A stretch of DNA of 64,000 bases, taken from contig NZ_JACHJV010000002.1 in assembly GCF_014203855.1 (NCBI RefSeq), positions 124,001-188,000 on the forward strand. The letters are read 5' to 3'. Below are positions 41,500-49,605 of the stretch, piece by piece. Below the pieces are notes generated by a model, which saw only the letters and a list, made by a program, of their open reading frames with translations, did no database searches and had not been told where the DNA came from. Position numbers and translations under genes: made by a program. Position 1 is the first letter of the stretch. Every line of letters starts with the position of its first letter. Source of the DNA: Kitasatospora kifunensis. Lineage in GTDB: Bacteria > Actinomycetota > Actinomycetes > Streptomycetales > Streptomycetaceae.

Positions 41500-42029
41500 C
41501 CGCCCCTCTCGAACTCCACCACTACCAGGTCATATCGGCAGTCCGGCAGACCCTGATCGACCTGTACGCGGACGTACGCGCGCCGCTGCTGCACCTGCCC
41601 AACTACGCGGTCAGCACGTTCGCCGAACGCCTGGGCCGGCACGGGACGGAGCCGGGCTTCGAGGCGGTGGTCGGCTACGACCAGGGTCACGCTGTCGGCT
41701 ACGTGTACGGCAACACGATCCGGTTCGGTGACCGCTGGTGGACGCGGATGGCCAGACCGCTTGGTGAGGAGATCACCGCCGAGCCGACGCTCGCGCTCAA
41801 GGAGCTCGGCGTGCGTATCCCGTGGCGCGGTACCGGAGCAGCACGGCGCATCCACGATGAGCTTCTCGCTGGGCGCGCGGAAAGGCGGGTCACGCTGATG
41901 GTCAACCCGGCGGCCGGGGACGGAAAGGTCCTTGCGCTGTACCAGTCCTGGGGTTACGAGGCCGTCAACGAGGTCCGGCCAAGTCCTGAAGCACCACCCT
42001 TGGTGGCCATGCTTCGGGATTGCCGCTGA
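41496..42029 (+). CDS. GNAT-family N-acetyltransferase
   Basis: 177 aa. VISAVRQTLIDLYADVRAP, PGFEAVVGYDQGHAVGYVYG (beta 2-4), ELGVRIPWRGTGAARRIHDELLAG (R/Q-x-x-G-x-G/A acetyl-CoA loop) and VNPAAGDGKVLALYQSWGYEAV, a complete GNAT fold. It would acetylate an amine or a protein N-terminus. GAGGA lies upstream of the GTG. Confidence 0.9.
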   Translation: MTAPLELHHYQVISAVRQTLIDLYADVRAPLLHLPNYAVSTFAERLGRHGTEPGFEAVVGYDQGHAVGYVYGNTIRFGDRWWTRMARPLGEEITAEPTLALKELGVRIPWRGTGAARRIHDELLAGRAERRVTLMVNPAAGDGKVLALYQSWGYEAVNEVRPSPEAPPLVAMLRDCR

Positions 42030-42044
42030 CGATCACCACCTGGG

Positions 42045-42213
42045 CGTGGAGGCGGAGGGCTCACACTCCCGCGTGGAGGCGGATGGCCTCGTCAGCCAGC
42101 CGGGTGGTGCCCGTCTCGGTGTCGCAGGCACGGGAACGCCAAGCGCGAGCCGTTCAGGTCGAGTTGGGAGATCTCGGAGACCATCAGCGGGTTCTCGGCG
42201 TGGTCGATAGCTG
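42045..42213 (-). pseudogene. Frameshifted remnant of a CHAT-domain protein
   Basis: One minus frame reads AENPLMVSEISQLDLNGSRLAF and the next RACDTETGTTRLADEAIRLHA. Joined by a frameshift they match the caspase-like CHAT motif LDGxRLAFLSACDTxxGTxRLADEAIHL. The catalytic His and the rest of the protein are absent. Confidence 0.65.
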
Positions 42214-42634
42214 TCGGTACGGCGGCTTGTTGAGGCCATCCACCGCGGCTACGGCGGCAACTGGCCGGACGATCGACCGAACGCCCCCGGTGGCCGATCA
42301 GACGCTCGATTAGAGCGCCGAGGGAATTGATTGGTATCACAACTGATTACGCGGACGGATGCCAATATAATTATATGATTTATCGGTTTTGGATTTCCGT
42401 GCACGATCCATTGACAGGTGGTTGGCGGGAGGTTGAGACTTATACAAGTGAGCGGCCCGGCTCCGTGGGCTCTGTGACCTCGGTCGGCCGTGCTGAAATT
42501 GCCGATCGCCTGCCGACTGACTTCAAGTCTGTGTACAAATATTATCGGCGATCTGACGTTGCTGAGCTATCGGGCTGCCCACTTTCCATGGCCCTTCCCC
42601 TTGTCCTTGTTCCCCCTTCAAGGAGCGTCCTGCT
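42214..42634. other. Intergenic region with an AT-rich island
   Basis: From about 42325 to 42560 the sequence is strongly AT-rich (for example CAATATAATTATATGATTTA), unlike the rest of the window. An open frame exists (about 42327-42665) but has no convincing start or homology. It probably holds the promoter of the PreQ0 operon. Confidence 0.5.
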
Positions 42635-43624
42635 GTGCGTACCGAGATCCCCACCGTCGACCTGAAGGAATGGCAGAGCCACGGCCCGGGCCGCCGCGAC
42701 GACGAGACCGCGGCCGCGGTGGACACGGCCCTGCGGGAGACCGGGATGTTCCTGCTGACCGGTCACGACGTGCCGCGCGCGAGTGGTGAGGAGTTCCGCG
42801 AAGCGGGGCTGTCGTTCTTCCGCCTGCCCAGGGAGACCAAACTCCGGTACGAGATTCAGGGCCAGTACGATAACGGCTGGCGCGAGGTGCACCGAAACGT
42901 CGGTATTCCCGACGCTGCGGTGAACGGCGCGGACACCGCCCCCGACCTGCACGAGTCCATCTACGTGGGGCCCACCCACCGCACCGGGGACGCCCACTTC
43001 GACGGCCTGTTCTACCCGGCGAACCGATGGCCCGAGGAGCTGCCGCAACTACAGGCGGCGGCCGATGCGTACACCGCGCACATGGTGCGGGTGGCCGAGC
43101 AGGTCAACGGCCTGTTCGCCGATCTGCTGGGGCTTCCCCGGGACTTCTTCAACTCCCGTGCCCGAAAAGCGACGTGGACGCAGAACGTCAGCTGGTACCC
43201 GTCACTGTCCCGGTTGGGGCAGGTCGGCACCGGCCGGATGCGCAACGCCCCGCACACCGACCTGGGCACCTTCACCCTGCTCAATCGCCAGCCTGGAAAG
43301 GGCGGCCTGGAGGTGTGGAACGAGGTGGACGGCTGGTTCCCACCCGCCTACCCCCAGGACTCCGACACGCTGATCGTCATCCTCGGCGATCTCATGGAGC
43401 TGTGGACGGACGGCCGTTGGCGGGCCCTGCGTCACCGGGTGCCGGCCCCCGGTGCGGATGCCGCCGAGGACGAGCAGGTCTCGCTGGTGTTCTTCTTCGA
43501 GGCCGACCCGCAGGCCTTGATCGAGCCGCTCGCCGCACCGGTCGGCGGTGGTCGGGGGCTGGAGCCAGCGGTGGCGGGGGAGTCGATCCTGGGCAAGCTC
43601 GGCGTGCCGCTGACCCCGGCCTGA
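42635..43624 (+). CDS. 2-oxoglutarate/Fe(II) oxygenase, isopenicillin-N-synthase-like
   Basis: 329 aa. Double-stranded beta-helix core with Fe ligands H207-x-D209 (APHTDLGTFTLL) and H267 (WRALRHRV), preceded by MFLLTGHDVP and FFRLPRETKLRYE of the IPNS/flavonoid-type family. The Arg of the usual RxS 2OG-binding motif reads QVS. First gene of the PreQ0 operon, GTG start with AAGGAG. It probably oxidises the deazapurine product or its amino-acid part. Confidence 0.9.
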   Translation: MRTEIPTVDLKEWQSHGPGRRDDETAAAVDTALRETGMFLLTGHDVPRASGEEFREAGLSFFRLPRETKLRYEIQGQYDNGWREVHRNVGIPDAAVNGADTAPDLHESIYVGPTHRTGDAHFDGLFYPANRWPEELPQLQAAADAYTAHMVRVAEQVNGLFADLLGLPRDFFNSRARKATWTQNVSWYPSLSRLGQVGTGRMRNAPHTDLGTFTLLNRQPGKGGLEVWNEVDGWFPPAYPQDSDTLIVILGDLMELWTDGRWRALRHRVPAPGADAAEDEQVSLVFFFEADPQALIEPLAAPVGGGRGLEPAVAGESILGKLGVPLTPA

Positions 43625-43679
43625 GAGCGGCCCAGGGCGAGAGACGCGAGCGAGAGAGACGAGAGAGACGAGAGAGGCC

Positions 43680-44465
43680 GTGACCAACCCCGCGTTCTAC
43701 TCGAAGGTGGCCGGACAGTTCGGCGGCTACCCCGACTGGCCGCCGCGCGAGACGCACTACCCCGAAGGAGATCCCGAGCAGTACTTCGACAGCGTCCTGA
43801 CCGCCCTCGGAGCCGGTGCCGGTGCCGGTGGCGGCGGCACGCGCCTGTTGGACGTCGGGTGCGCCGACGGGCGCAACCTGCTGGCGGTGGCGGACCGGTT
43901 CTCGCGGGTCCACGGCATCGACCTGTCACCCGAGATGCTGGCGGCCGCCCGCCGCAACCAGCGCGAGGCCGGGCTCGACCACGTGCTCTTCGAGGTGGCG
44001 GACGCCTCGGCCACCGGCCTGCCCGACTCCTCGGTGGAGGTGGTCTCCTCGCGGCGCGGGCCGCTGTTCCCGGACGAGTTCCACCGGGTGCTCACCGAGC
44101 ACGGCACGGTGGTCCATCTCGGCATCGGTGAGCAGGACGTACGGGCGCTCAAGGAGGTGTTCGGCCGCGGGCAGCACTTCGGCCGCTGGAACACCGTCCC
44201 GCTGGCCCGCGAGGGGCAGGCGCAGCTGGAGCAGGCCGGATTCCGGGTGGAGCACCGCTCGTTCCGCTTCGACGAGTACTTTCACTCGGCCCACGACCTG
44301 CGCGGCTTCCTGCAGAAGGTGCCGATCTTCGAGGACTTCGACCCGGTCGCCGACCGGGCGCGGTTCGACGCCTACGTCGAGCGGGCCGGATCGCAGCGCG
44401 GCATCCACCTGGCCCGGCACTGGTTCGTGCTTGTCGCCCGCAAGCAGCCCGAGCTCGCCTCGTGA
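43680..44465 (+). CDS. SAM-dependent class I methyltransferase
   Basis: 261 aa. Motif I LLDVGCADGRNLLAVADRF (about residues 57-75), acidic loop HGIDLSPEML, motif II region VLFEVADASATGLPDSSVEVVSSRRGPLFPDEFHRVL. The SSRRGPLFP segment replaces the usual motif-IV (D/N)PP. The GTG start follows a GA-rich repeat; the stop overlaps the ATP-grasp start. Likely tailors the operon's product by methylation. Confidence 0.88.
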   Translation: MTNPAFYSKVAGQFGGYPDWPPRETHYPEGDPEQYFDSVLTALGAGAGAGGGGTRLLDVGCADGRNLLAVADRFSRVHGIDLSPEMLAAARRNQREAGLDHVLFEVADASATGLPDSSVEVVSSRRGPLFPDEFHRVLTEHGTVVHLGIGEQDVRALKEVFGRGQHFGRWNTVPLAREGQAQLEQAGFRVEHRSFRFDEYFHSAHDLRGFLQKVPIFEDFDPVADRARFDAYVERAGSQRGIHLARHWFVLVARKQPELAS

Positions 44466-45754
44466 CCGGCCGCACGACCCGTCGTATGACCGGCCGCAGC
44501 GCGTACGACGTCCTGGTGGTCAGCTCCTACAAGCCGCTGCCCGCCCGGCTGTTGGCCGACGAGTTGATCGGCCGCGTCTCGGTCATCACCGAGCCGCAGT
44601 TCGCCGACTTCTACGGGCCCGAGGTACGGGTGACGACGGTGGGCAGCATCGACGACCTGACGGCGGTGCGCGACGCCGCGCTCGGCATCTTCGCCGCCGG
44701 GCGCGTCGATGCCGTCCTGACCCCCACGGAGGCGGGCATCGCCGCCTCGGGCCTGCTGCGCTCGCACTACGGGGTGCAGGGCATCGGGTACGAGACCGCC
44801 AACGCCTGCTCCAACAAGTACGTGATGAAGCGGACGCTGGCGGCCGCCGGAGTGCCGGTCACCGCCTTCCGGCCGGTCTACCGGCTGGCCGAGGTGCCGG
44901 CCGCCGCGGCGGAGCTGGGCTGGCCGGTGGTGGTCAAACCGACCTTCGGCGGCGGGGCGTTCAACGTGGTCGAGCTGCACTCGCCAGGCGAGTTCGAGGC
45001 CTTCGCCGCCGACCGGCGCTCGACCGGGTTGCGCGCCCAGCGGACCCCGCTGCTGGTCGAGTCCCTGGTGGAGATGGTGGCGGAGTACCACTGCGACGCG
45101 GTGGTGCACGAGGGCGAGCCGTCGTTCGCCGCGGTCTCCCGCTACCACGGGCCGGTCCTTCGCAGCCTCGGCGGATTCATCGGGTCCCACCCACTGGCGG
45201 ACGCGCATCCCGACCGGGAGGCGGTGGTCGCCCTACTGCGCGAGGTGCTGACCGCGGTCGGCCTGCGCTCCGGCGTCGCGCACCTGGAGGTCTTCCGGAC
45301 CACCGCCGGGCTGCTGGTCGGCGAGATCGCCTGCCGGCCGCCGGGCGGCGGGCTGGTCGAGGGGCTCGCGCTGCAGTACGGGGTCGATCTGTGGCAGGCG
45401 TTCCTGGAGACCTCGCTCGGGCTGCCGCCGACGCTGCGCCTGCGGCCCGCCGGGCACCTCGTGGTCAACTCCATGCTTCCGGCCAGGCCGGGGCGGATCA
45501 CGGCGATCACCCCGGCGGAGAAGCTGGCGGCGCTGCCCGGAGCGCTCCAGGTCACCATGAGCCGGCGCGTGGGTGACGTCATCGACCCCGACCTGTACTC
45601 CACCTCGCACACCGGCGTGGTGCTCTTCGCGGTCGAGCGCGAGGAGGAGATTCCGGGCCGGCTGCGGGAGTTGGCCCAGCTGTACCAACTCGACGTGACG
45701 CCGTCCCCCGGCCTTGGTGAGGGCCGCGGCCACCAGCTGAGGAGGGTTCCGTGA
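44462..45754 (+). CDS. ATP-grasp ligase
   Basis: 430 aa. N-terminal preATP-grasp domain (VLVVSSYKPLPARLLADEL), then the ATP-grasp fold: ACSNKYVMKRTLAAAGVPVTAFRPV, GWPVVVKPTFGGGAFNVVEL (Lys and Gly-rich loop), LLVESLVEMVAEYHCDAVV and VAHLEVFRTTAGLLVGEIACRPPGGG (Mg-binding Glu). It should join a carboxylate to an amine with ATP. Coupled to both neighbours by GTGA overlaps, so it belongs firmly to the PreQ0 operon. It suggests an amino-acid or acid conjugate of a 7-deazapurine. Confidence 0.88.
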   Translation: MTGRTTRRMTGRSAYDVLVVSSYKPLPARLLADELIGRVSVITEPQFADFYGPEVRVTTVGSIDDLTAVRDAALGIFAAGRVDAVLTPTEAGIAASGLLRSHYGVQGIGYETANACSNKYVMKRTLAAAGVPVTAFRPVYRLAEVPAAAAELGWPVVVKPTFGGGAFNVVELHSPGEFEAFAADRRSTGLRAQRTPLLVESLVEMVAEYHCDAVVHEGEPSFAAVSRYHGPVLRSLGGFIGSHPLADAHPDREAVVALLREVLTAVGLRSGVAHLEVFRTTAGLLVGEIACRPPGGGLVEGLALQYGVDLWQAFLETSLGLPPTLRLRPAGHLVVNSMLPARPGRITAITPAEKLAALPGALQVTMSRRVGDVIDPDLYSTSHTGVVLFAVEREEEIPGRLRELAQLYQLDVTPSPGLGEGRGHQLRRVP

Positions 45755-46434
45755 CCAAGATCGTCGCCGTTGTCTCCGGCGGGATCGACTCCGTGACGAT
45801 GGCCCACCACCTGGCGGCCGAAGGACACCAACTGCACCTGCTCGCCGTCGACTACGGACAGCGCCACCACAAGGAGCTCGGCTTCGCCCGGGCCACCGCC
45901 CAGCGGCTGGGCGCTGCCTACCAGGAGGTCGACCTCAGGGCCGTGGGCCGCCTGCTGCGCGGCTCCTCCCTCACCGATCCCTCGGTACCCGTCCCGGACG
46001 CGAGCCGCGCCCCGGCCGGGCGCAACCCCAACATCGTGCCCAACCGCAACGCGCTGCTGCTGGCGGTGGCGTACGCGATCGCGGTGGTGGAGCAGGCACC
46101 GGCGGTGGCGTTCGGGGTGATGGCGGACGACGTGGGCCCCTCGGACACCTCGGTTGCCTTCCTGCGCGCCTTCCTGGACATGGAGCGGATCGCCACCCGC
46201 GGCCAGGCCCCCGACGGGCTGGAGCTGCGCGCGCCACTGATCACTCTGCACAAGCCCGAAGTGATCGCGCTCGGCGAGAAGTTGCGCGTCCCGTGGCAGC
46301 AGACCTGGACGTGCTTTCGCGGAGAGGAGATCCACTGCGGTGTGTGCGCGGCGTGCGTCGAACGGCGCACCGCCTTCGTCGTCGCCGACGTGAAGGACCC
46401 CACCGAGTACCAACGGCGGCCCAGCGGCAGCTGA
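45751..46434 (+). CDS. queC: 7-cyano-7-deazaguanine (PreQ0) synthase
   Basis: 227 aa. PP-loop SGGIDS (residues 9-14), VDYGQRHHKEL, PNRNALLLAVAYAIA, and the C-terminal zinc cluster TCFRG...HCGVCAACVERR. QueC makes PreQ0 from 7-carboxy-7-deazaguanine, ATP and ammonia. GTG start overlapping the ATP-grasp stop. Confidence 0.96.
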   Translation: MTKIVAVVSGGIDSVTMAHHLAAEGHQLHLLAVDYGQRHHKELGFARATAQRLGAAYQEVDLRAVGRLLRGSSLTDPSVPVPDASRAPAGRNPNIVPNRNALLLAVAYAIAVVEQAPAVAFGVMADDVGPSDTSVAFLRAFLDMERIATRGQAPDGLELRAPLITLHKPEVIALGEKLRVPWQQTWTCFRGEEIHCGVCAACVERRTAFVVADVKDPTEYQRRPSGS

Positions 46435-46467
46435 GTCAGACCCGGTGAAACGGAAAGGACCACGCAC

Positions 46468-46830
46468 GTGACGTTGCGTATCTCCAAGCAGTTCGCGTTC
46501 TCCGCCAGTCACCGGCTGGACGGACTCGACGAAGGTCACCAGTGCGGCCGCCTGCACGGCCACAACTACCTGGTCGAAATGGAACTGGCCGCTGAGGCGG
46601 AGCAGTTGACGCCGACCGGCTTCGTCCGGGACTACGGCGACCTGGCGCCGTTCAAGAAGTGGATCGACGCCACCATCGACCACCAGCACCTCAACGACAT
46701 CATCAAGGTCAATCCGACCGCGGAGAACCTGGCCAGGTGGATGTACGAGCTGTGGTCGGAGCAGTTCCCCGAGCTGTCCGCCGTGCGGATCTCCGAGACG
46801 CCGAAGACCTGGGCCGAGTACCGCCCCTGA
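46468..46830 (+). CDS. queD: 6-carboxytetrahydropterin synthase
   Basis: 120 aa. FSASHRLDG (zinc His), CGRLHGHNYLVEMEL (catalytic Cys and HxH zinc ligands), ADFVRDYGDL-type GFVRDYGDLAPFK, DHQHLND, PTAENLARW and ISETPKTWAEY, the complete QueD set. It converts dihydroneopterin triphosphate to carboxytetrahydropterin. Confidence 0.97.
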   Translation: MTLRISKQFAFSASHRLDGLDEGHQCGRLHGHNYLVEMELAAEAEQLTPTGFVRDYGDLAPFKKWIDATIDHQHLNDIIKVNPTAENLARWMYELWSEQFPELSAVRISETPKTWAEYRP

Positions 46831-46847
46831 CCGTGCCCCGGCCCATA

Positions 46848-46918
46848 GGCCCCGCCTATAGGCCCCGCCCACGGGCCCCGCCCACGGGCCCCGCCCACGG
46901 GCCCGGCAGCAGCCGGGC
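46848..46918. repeat. 13-bp tandem repeats and hairpin between queD and queE
   Basis: GGCCCCGCCTATA once and GGCCCCGCCCACG three times (46848-46899), then a GCCCGGC-AGCA-GCCGGGC hairpin (46901-46918). It may lower read-through into queE. Confidence 0.85.
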
Positions 46919-46958
46919 CCGGAGCACACCACACTGACCACAGGAGGAGGTGGTGCCA

Positions 46959-47679
46959 GTGGATCCGCAGCTCGTCGTCAACGAAGTCTTCGGCCCCACC
47001 TAGCGCCGTCCAGGGAGAAGGCCGCTCACTCGGCCGCCGGTGCGCCTTCGTGCGCCTGGGAGGCTGCAACCTGACCTGCCGCTGGTGTGACACCCCCTAC
47101 ACCTGGGACTGGCAGGGCACGAGCGACGCGGGGATCGCCTACGACCCCCGCACGGAGCTGCACCGGCGTTCCGTCGCCTCGGTCGCCGACCAGGTGTCCG
47201 CCCTCGGTGTGGACCTGGTGGTGATCTCCGGCGGCGAGCCGCTCGGCCAACAGGCGCGACTGGTCCCGCTGGTCGAGCTGCTCACCGGGCGGGGCATGGA
47301 AGTCGAGATCGAGACCAACGGCACCCACGCCCCGCACCGGGCACTGGTCGCGGCGGGCGTCCGGTTCAACGTCTCGCCGAAGTTGGCCCATTCGGGCGTT
47401 CACGTTGACCGGCGGATCAAGCCGGCCGCGCTGCGGAGCCTGGCCGGCACTCCCGGCACCGCCTTCAAGTTCGTCTGTCGCGACCCCGCCGACCTGGACG
47501 AAGTCGGCGACCTGGTACGGCGCTTCGGCCTCGGACCGGTGTGGATCATGCCCGAGGGCCAGAGCGCGGAACACGTCAACGAACGTGTGCAGAACCTGGT
47601 GGCCGCGGTGATCGAGCGCGGCTGGAACCTGACCACCCGACTGCACATCTTGATCTGGGGACAGGAAAGAGGCGTCTGA
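46959..47679 (+). pseudogene. queE: 7-carboxy-7-deazaguanine synthase, disrupted near the N-terminus
   Basis: The GTG at 46959 (AGGAGG upstream) starts VDPQLVVNEVFGPT, then TAG at 47001-47003. The expected continuation VQGEGRSLGRRCAFVRLGG resumes seven bases later in the +1 frame and runs intact to 47679. The radical-SAM motif GGCNLTCRWCD (C-x3-C-x2-C) is intact, as are SGGEPL and ETNGT. A start at GTG 47050 would keep the cluster but lose the QGEG substrate loop. Either a disabling 7-nt insertion or an ACC-TAG-C +1 recoding site. Stop overlaps folE (TGATG). Confidence 0.85.
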
Positions 47680-48278
47680 TGAGCATCGATGTGGAATCCG
47701 AGTCCGCCGCCACCACGCTGGACCTCGACCAGCTGAAGGAGGACGATCCGCTGATCCACCTCGCCGTCAGGCTGCTGAAGGAGATCGGCGAGGACCCCGA
47801 CCGCGACGGCCTGCGGGAGACGCCCGAGCGGTTCGCCCGCTGGTGGCGGGAGTTCACCAACTACGACCCCGGCACCGTGTCGACCCTGTTCGAGACGACC
47901 ACGAGCGGTCAGCTGGTGCTCGTCTCGGGCATCGAGGTCTGGTCGCTCTGCGAGCACCACCTGCTGCCTTTCAACTGCTCGATCAGCATCGCCTACCGCT
48001 CCACCGAACGGCTCCTCGGGCTCTCGAAGTTCGCCCGGATCGCCCACCTGCACGCCCACCGGCTGCAACTGCAGGAGCGCCTGGTCTCCGACATCGCCGC
48101 CGACATCATCAGGATCACCGGCAGCCAGGACGTCGCGGTGGTCGGCCACGGCGAACACCTGTGCATGACCATGCGCGGCATCAAGACCAGCGCCCGGATG
48201 ACCTCCAGCTCCATCCACGGCGACTTCGGCCGGGCCGGCCTGGCCCGGGACGAACTCCTGACGCTCCTGCACGGCTGA
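47679..48278 (+). CDS. folE: GTP cyclohydrolase I
   Basis: 199 aa. GEDPDRDGLRETPERFARWW, VWSLCEHHLLPFNCSISIAY (zinc Cys and His), GLSKFARIAHLHAHRLQLQERL and GHGEHLCMTMRGIKTS (second zinc Cys): complete GCH-I. It makes dihydroneopterin triphosphate, the first step to PreQ0. A dedicated copy in this operon raises flux into deazapurines; a housekeeping folE is expected elsewhere. Confidence 0.97.
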   Translation: MSIDVESESAATTLDLDQLKEDDPLIHLAVRLLKEIGEDPDRDGLRETPERFARWWREFTNYDPGTVSTLFETTTSGQLVLVSGIEVWSLCEHHLLPFNCSISIAYRSTERLLGLSKFARIAHLHAHRLQLQERLVSDIAADIIRITGSQDVAVVGHGEHLCMTMRGIKTSARMTSSSIHGDFGRAGLARDELLTLLHG

Positions 48279-48283
48279 GAGCG

Positions 48284-49591
48284 TTGGGGAAGCAGTGGCT
48301 GGGGCTGCCCCGGACCCGCGGCGCCGGGCCGCTGCTGGCGGCGGCCCTGGTGGACAGCCTGGGGTCCGGGCTCTTCCTCCCGTACGCGGTGCTGTACTTC
48401 CTCGACACCACCCGGGTGCCGTTGGCCGCCATCGGACTGGCCCTGTCCGCGGCGGCAGCCCTCGCGCTGCCCTGCTCCGCCCTGTTCGGTCCACTGGTCG
48501 ATGGCCTCGGCGCCCGCCGTTCGGTGGCGCTGGCGAACGCGGCACAGGCGGCGGGCTTCCTCGGCTACCTCGTGGCGGGATCCTGGTGGCAGATCGTGGC
48601 CTTCGGGGTCCTCGTCAACGCGGGCCAGAACCTGTTCTGGACGGCGAACGGGGTGCTGGTCACCCTGGTCTGCGCCCCGGACGACCGGGTGCGCTGGTTC
48701 AGCCTGCTGCGGGTGGTGCGCAACCTCGGCACCGGGGTGGGCGCGCTGCTGGCCTCGCTGCTCGCGGCGGGCACCGGCTCCCTCGCGGGACGAGGCGTGG
48801 TGGCGGCCAACGCGGGCAGTTTCCTGCTGGCCGCCGCCGTGCTCGCCCGATGGCACCCGCGGTCCGCAACGCCCGCTGACCCACCCTCAACGCCCGCTGA
48901 CCCAGCCTCAACGGCCCGCGAGCGACAGCGGGTCGGCTACCGGGAAGTCCTCGCGGACCGCCGGTTCGCGGCTCTCAACGCCGCCACCCTGCTCTTCGCA
49001 CTCTGCCTGCTGGGTCTCCCGCTGATCCTGGCGGTTTACGTCACCAGGACGCTCGGTCAACCCGCCTGGGTGGCCGGGCTGTTGCTCGCCGCGAACACCG
49101 CGCTGATCGTCGCCCTCCAGGCGCCGGTCACCGAGGCGCTGCGGCACCATCGCAGCGCCCGCCAACTCCAGGCGGTGGCCGGGCTGTTCGCGGCTTCCTT
49201 CGCTTTGCTCTGGGCGGCGGCTGCGGCGCAGGCGGGCAGCACCGGGTGGGTCGCGCTCTGCCTGGTGGCCGGGATGAGTTGCTACACCATGGCCGAGATC
49301 ATCTCCTCTCCCGTCCTGACCGACCTGGTGGCTGTGCTGGCGCCAACGGGCCTGCGGGGGCGGTACTTCGCGCTCAGCCAGCTCCACTGGAGCCTGGCGG
49401 GCGTGCTGGCGCCCAGCCTCTTCAGCTGGCTGCTGAACGCCGGAACCGCCTGCCTGTGGGGCGTCCTGCTGATCGTGTCCTGCGGAGCCTTCCTCCTCGC
49501 CCCCGCGATCGACCGCACCCCCGGCGGGCCCACCGGACCGCCCGACTTCGCACCCGCACCCGCCGAACCCGAGCCCGCGAACGGAGAGTGA
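48284..49591 (+). CDS. MFS transporter, probable exporter of the PreQ0-derived product
   Basis: About 435 aa, 10-12 membrane segments, starting (TTG at 48284) LGKQWLGLPRTRGAGPLLAAALVDSLG with motif A-like FGPLVDGLGARRSVAL and LRVVRNLGTGVGALLAS. A cytoplasmic loop contains a short duplication (ATPADPPSTPADPAST). It begins 5 bp after folE, so is co-transcribed. Export of the operon's product is the natural inference; start codon uncertain. Confidence 0.82.
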   Translation: MGKQWLGLPRTRGAGPLLAAALVDSLGSGLFLPYAVLYFLDTTRVPLAAIGLALSAAAALALPCSALFGPLVDGLGARRSVALANAAQAAGFLGYLVAGSWWQIVAFGVLVNAGQNLFWTANGVLVTLVCAPDDRVRWFSLLRVVRNLGTGVGALLASLLAAGTGSLAGRGVVAANAGSFLLAAAVLARWHPRSATPADPPSTPADPASTARERQRVGYREVLADRRFAALNAATLLFALCLLGLPLILAVYVTRTLGQPAWVAGLLLAANTALIVALQAPVTEALRHHRSARQLQAVAGLFAASFALLWAAAAAQAGSTGWVALCLVAGMSCYTMAEIISSPVLTDLVAVLAPTGLRGRYFALSQLHWSLAGVLAPSLFSWLLNAGTACLWGVLLIVSCGAFLLAPAIDRTPGGPTGPPDFAPAPAEPEPANGE

Positions 49592-49605
49592 GAATCAGGG
49601 CGTCA

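Noticed and set aside
42327..42665. 112-codon ORF in the AT-rich island
   Set aside because: TTG start without a ribosome-binding site, overlaps the oxygenase start, no recognisable family.
43680..45754. Methyltransferase and ATP-grasp as an ATP-grasp RiPP pair
   Set aside because: No precursor peptide is adjacent and both genes are coupled to queC; the RiPP remnant at 41 kb lies outside and is dead.
46850..46920. CRISPR-like repeats between queD and queE
   Set aside because: Units are contiguous 13-mers without spacers.
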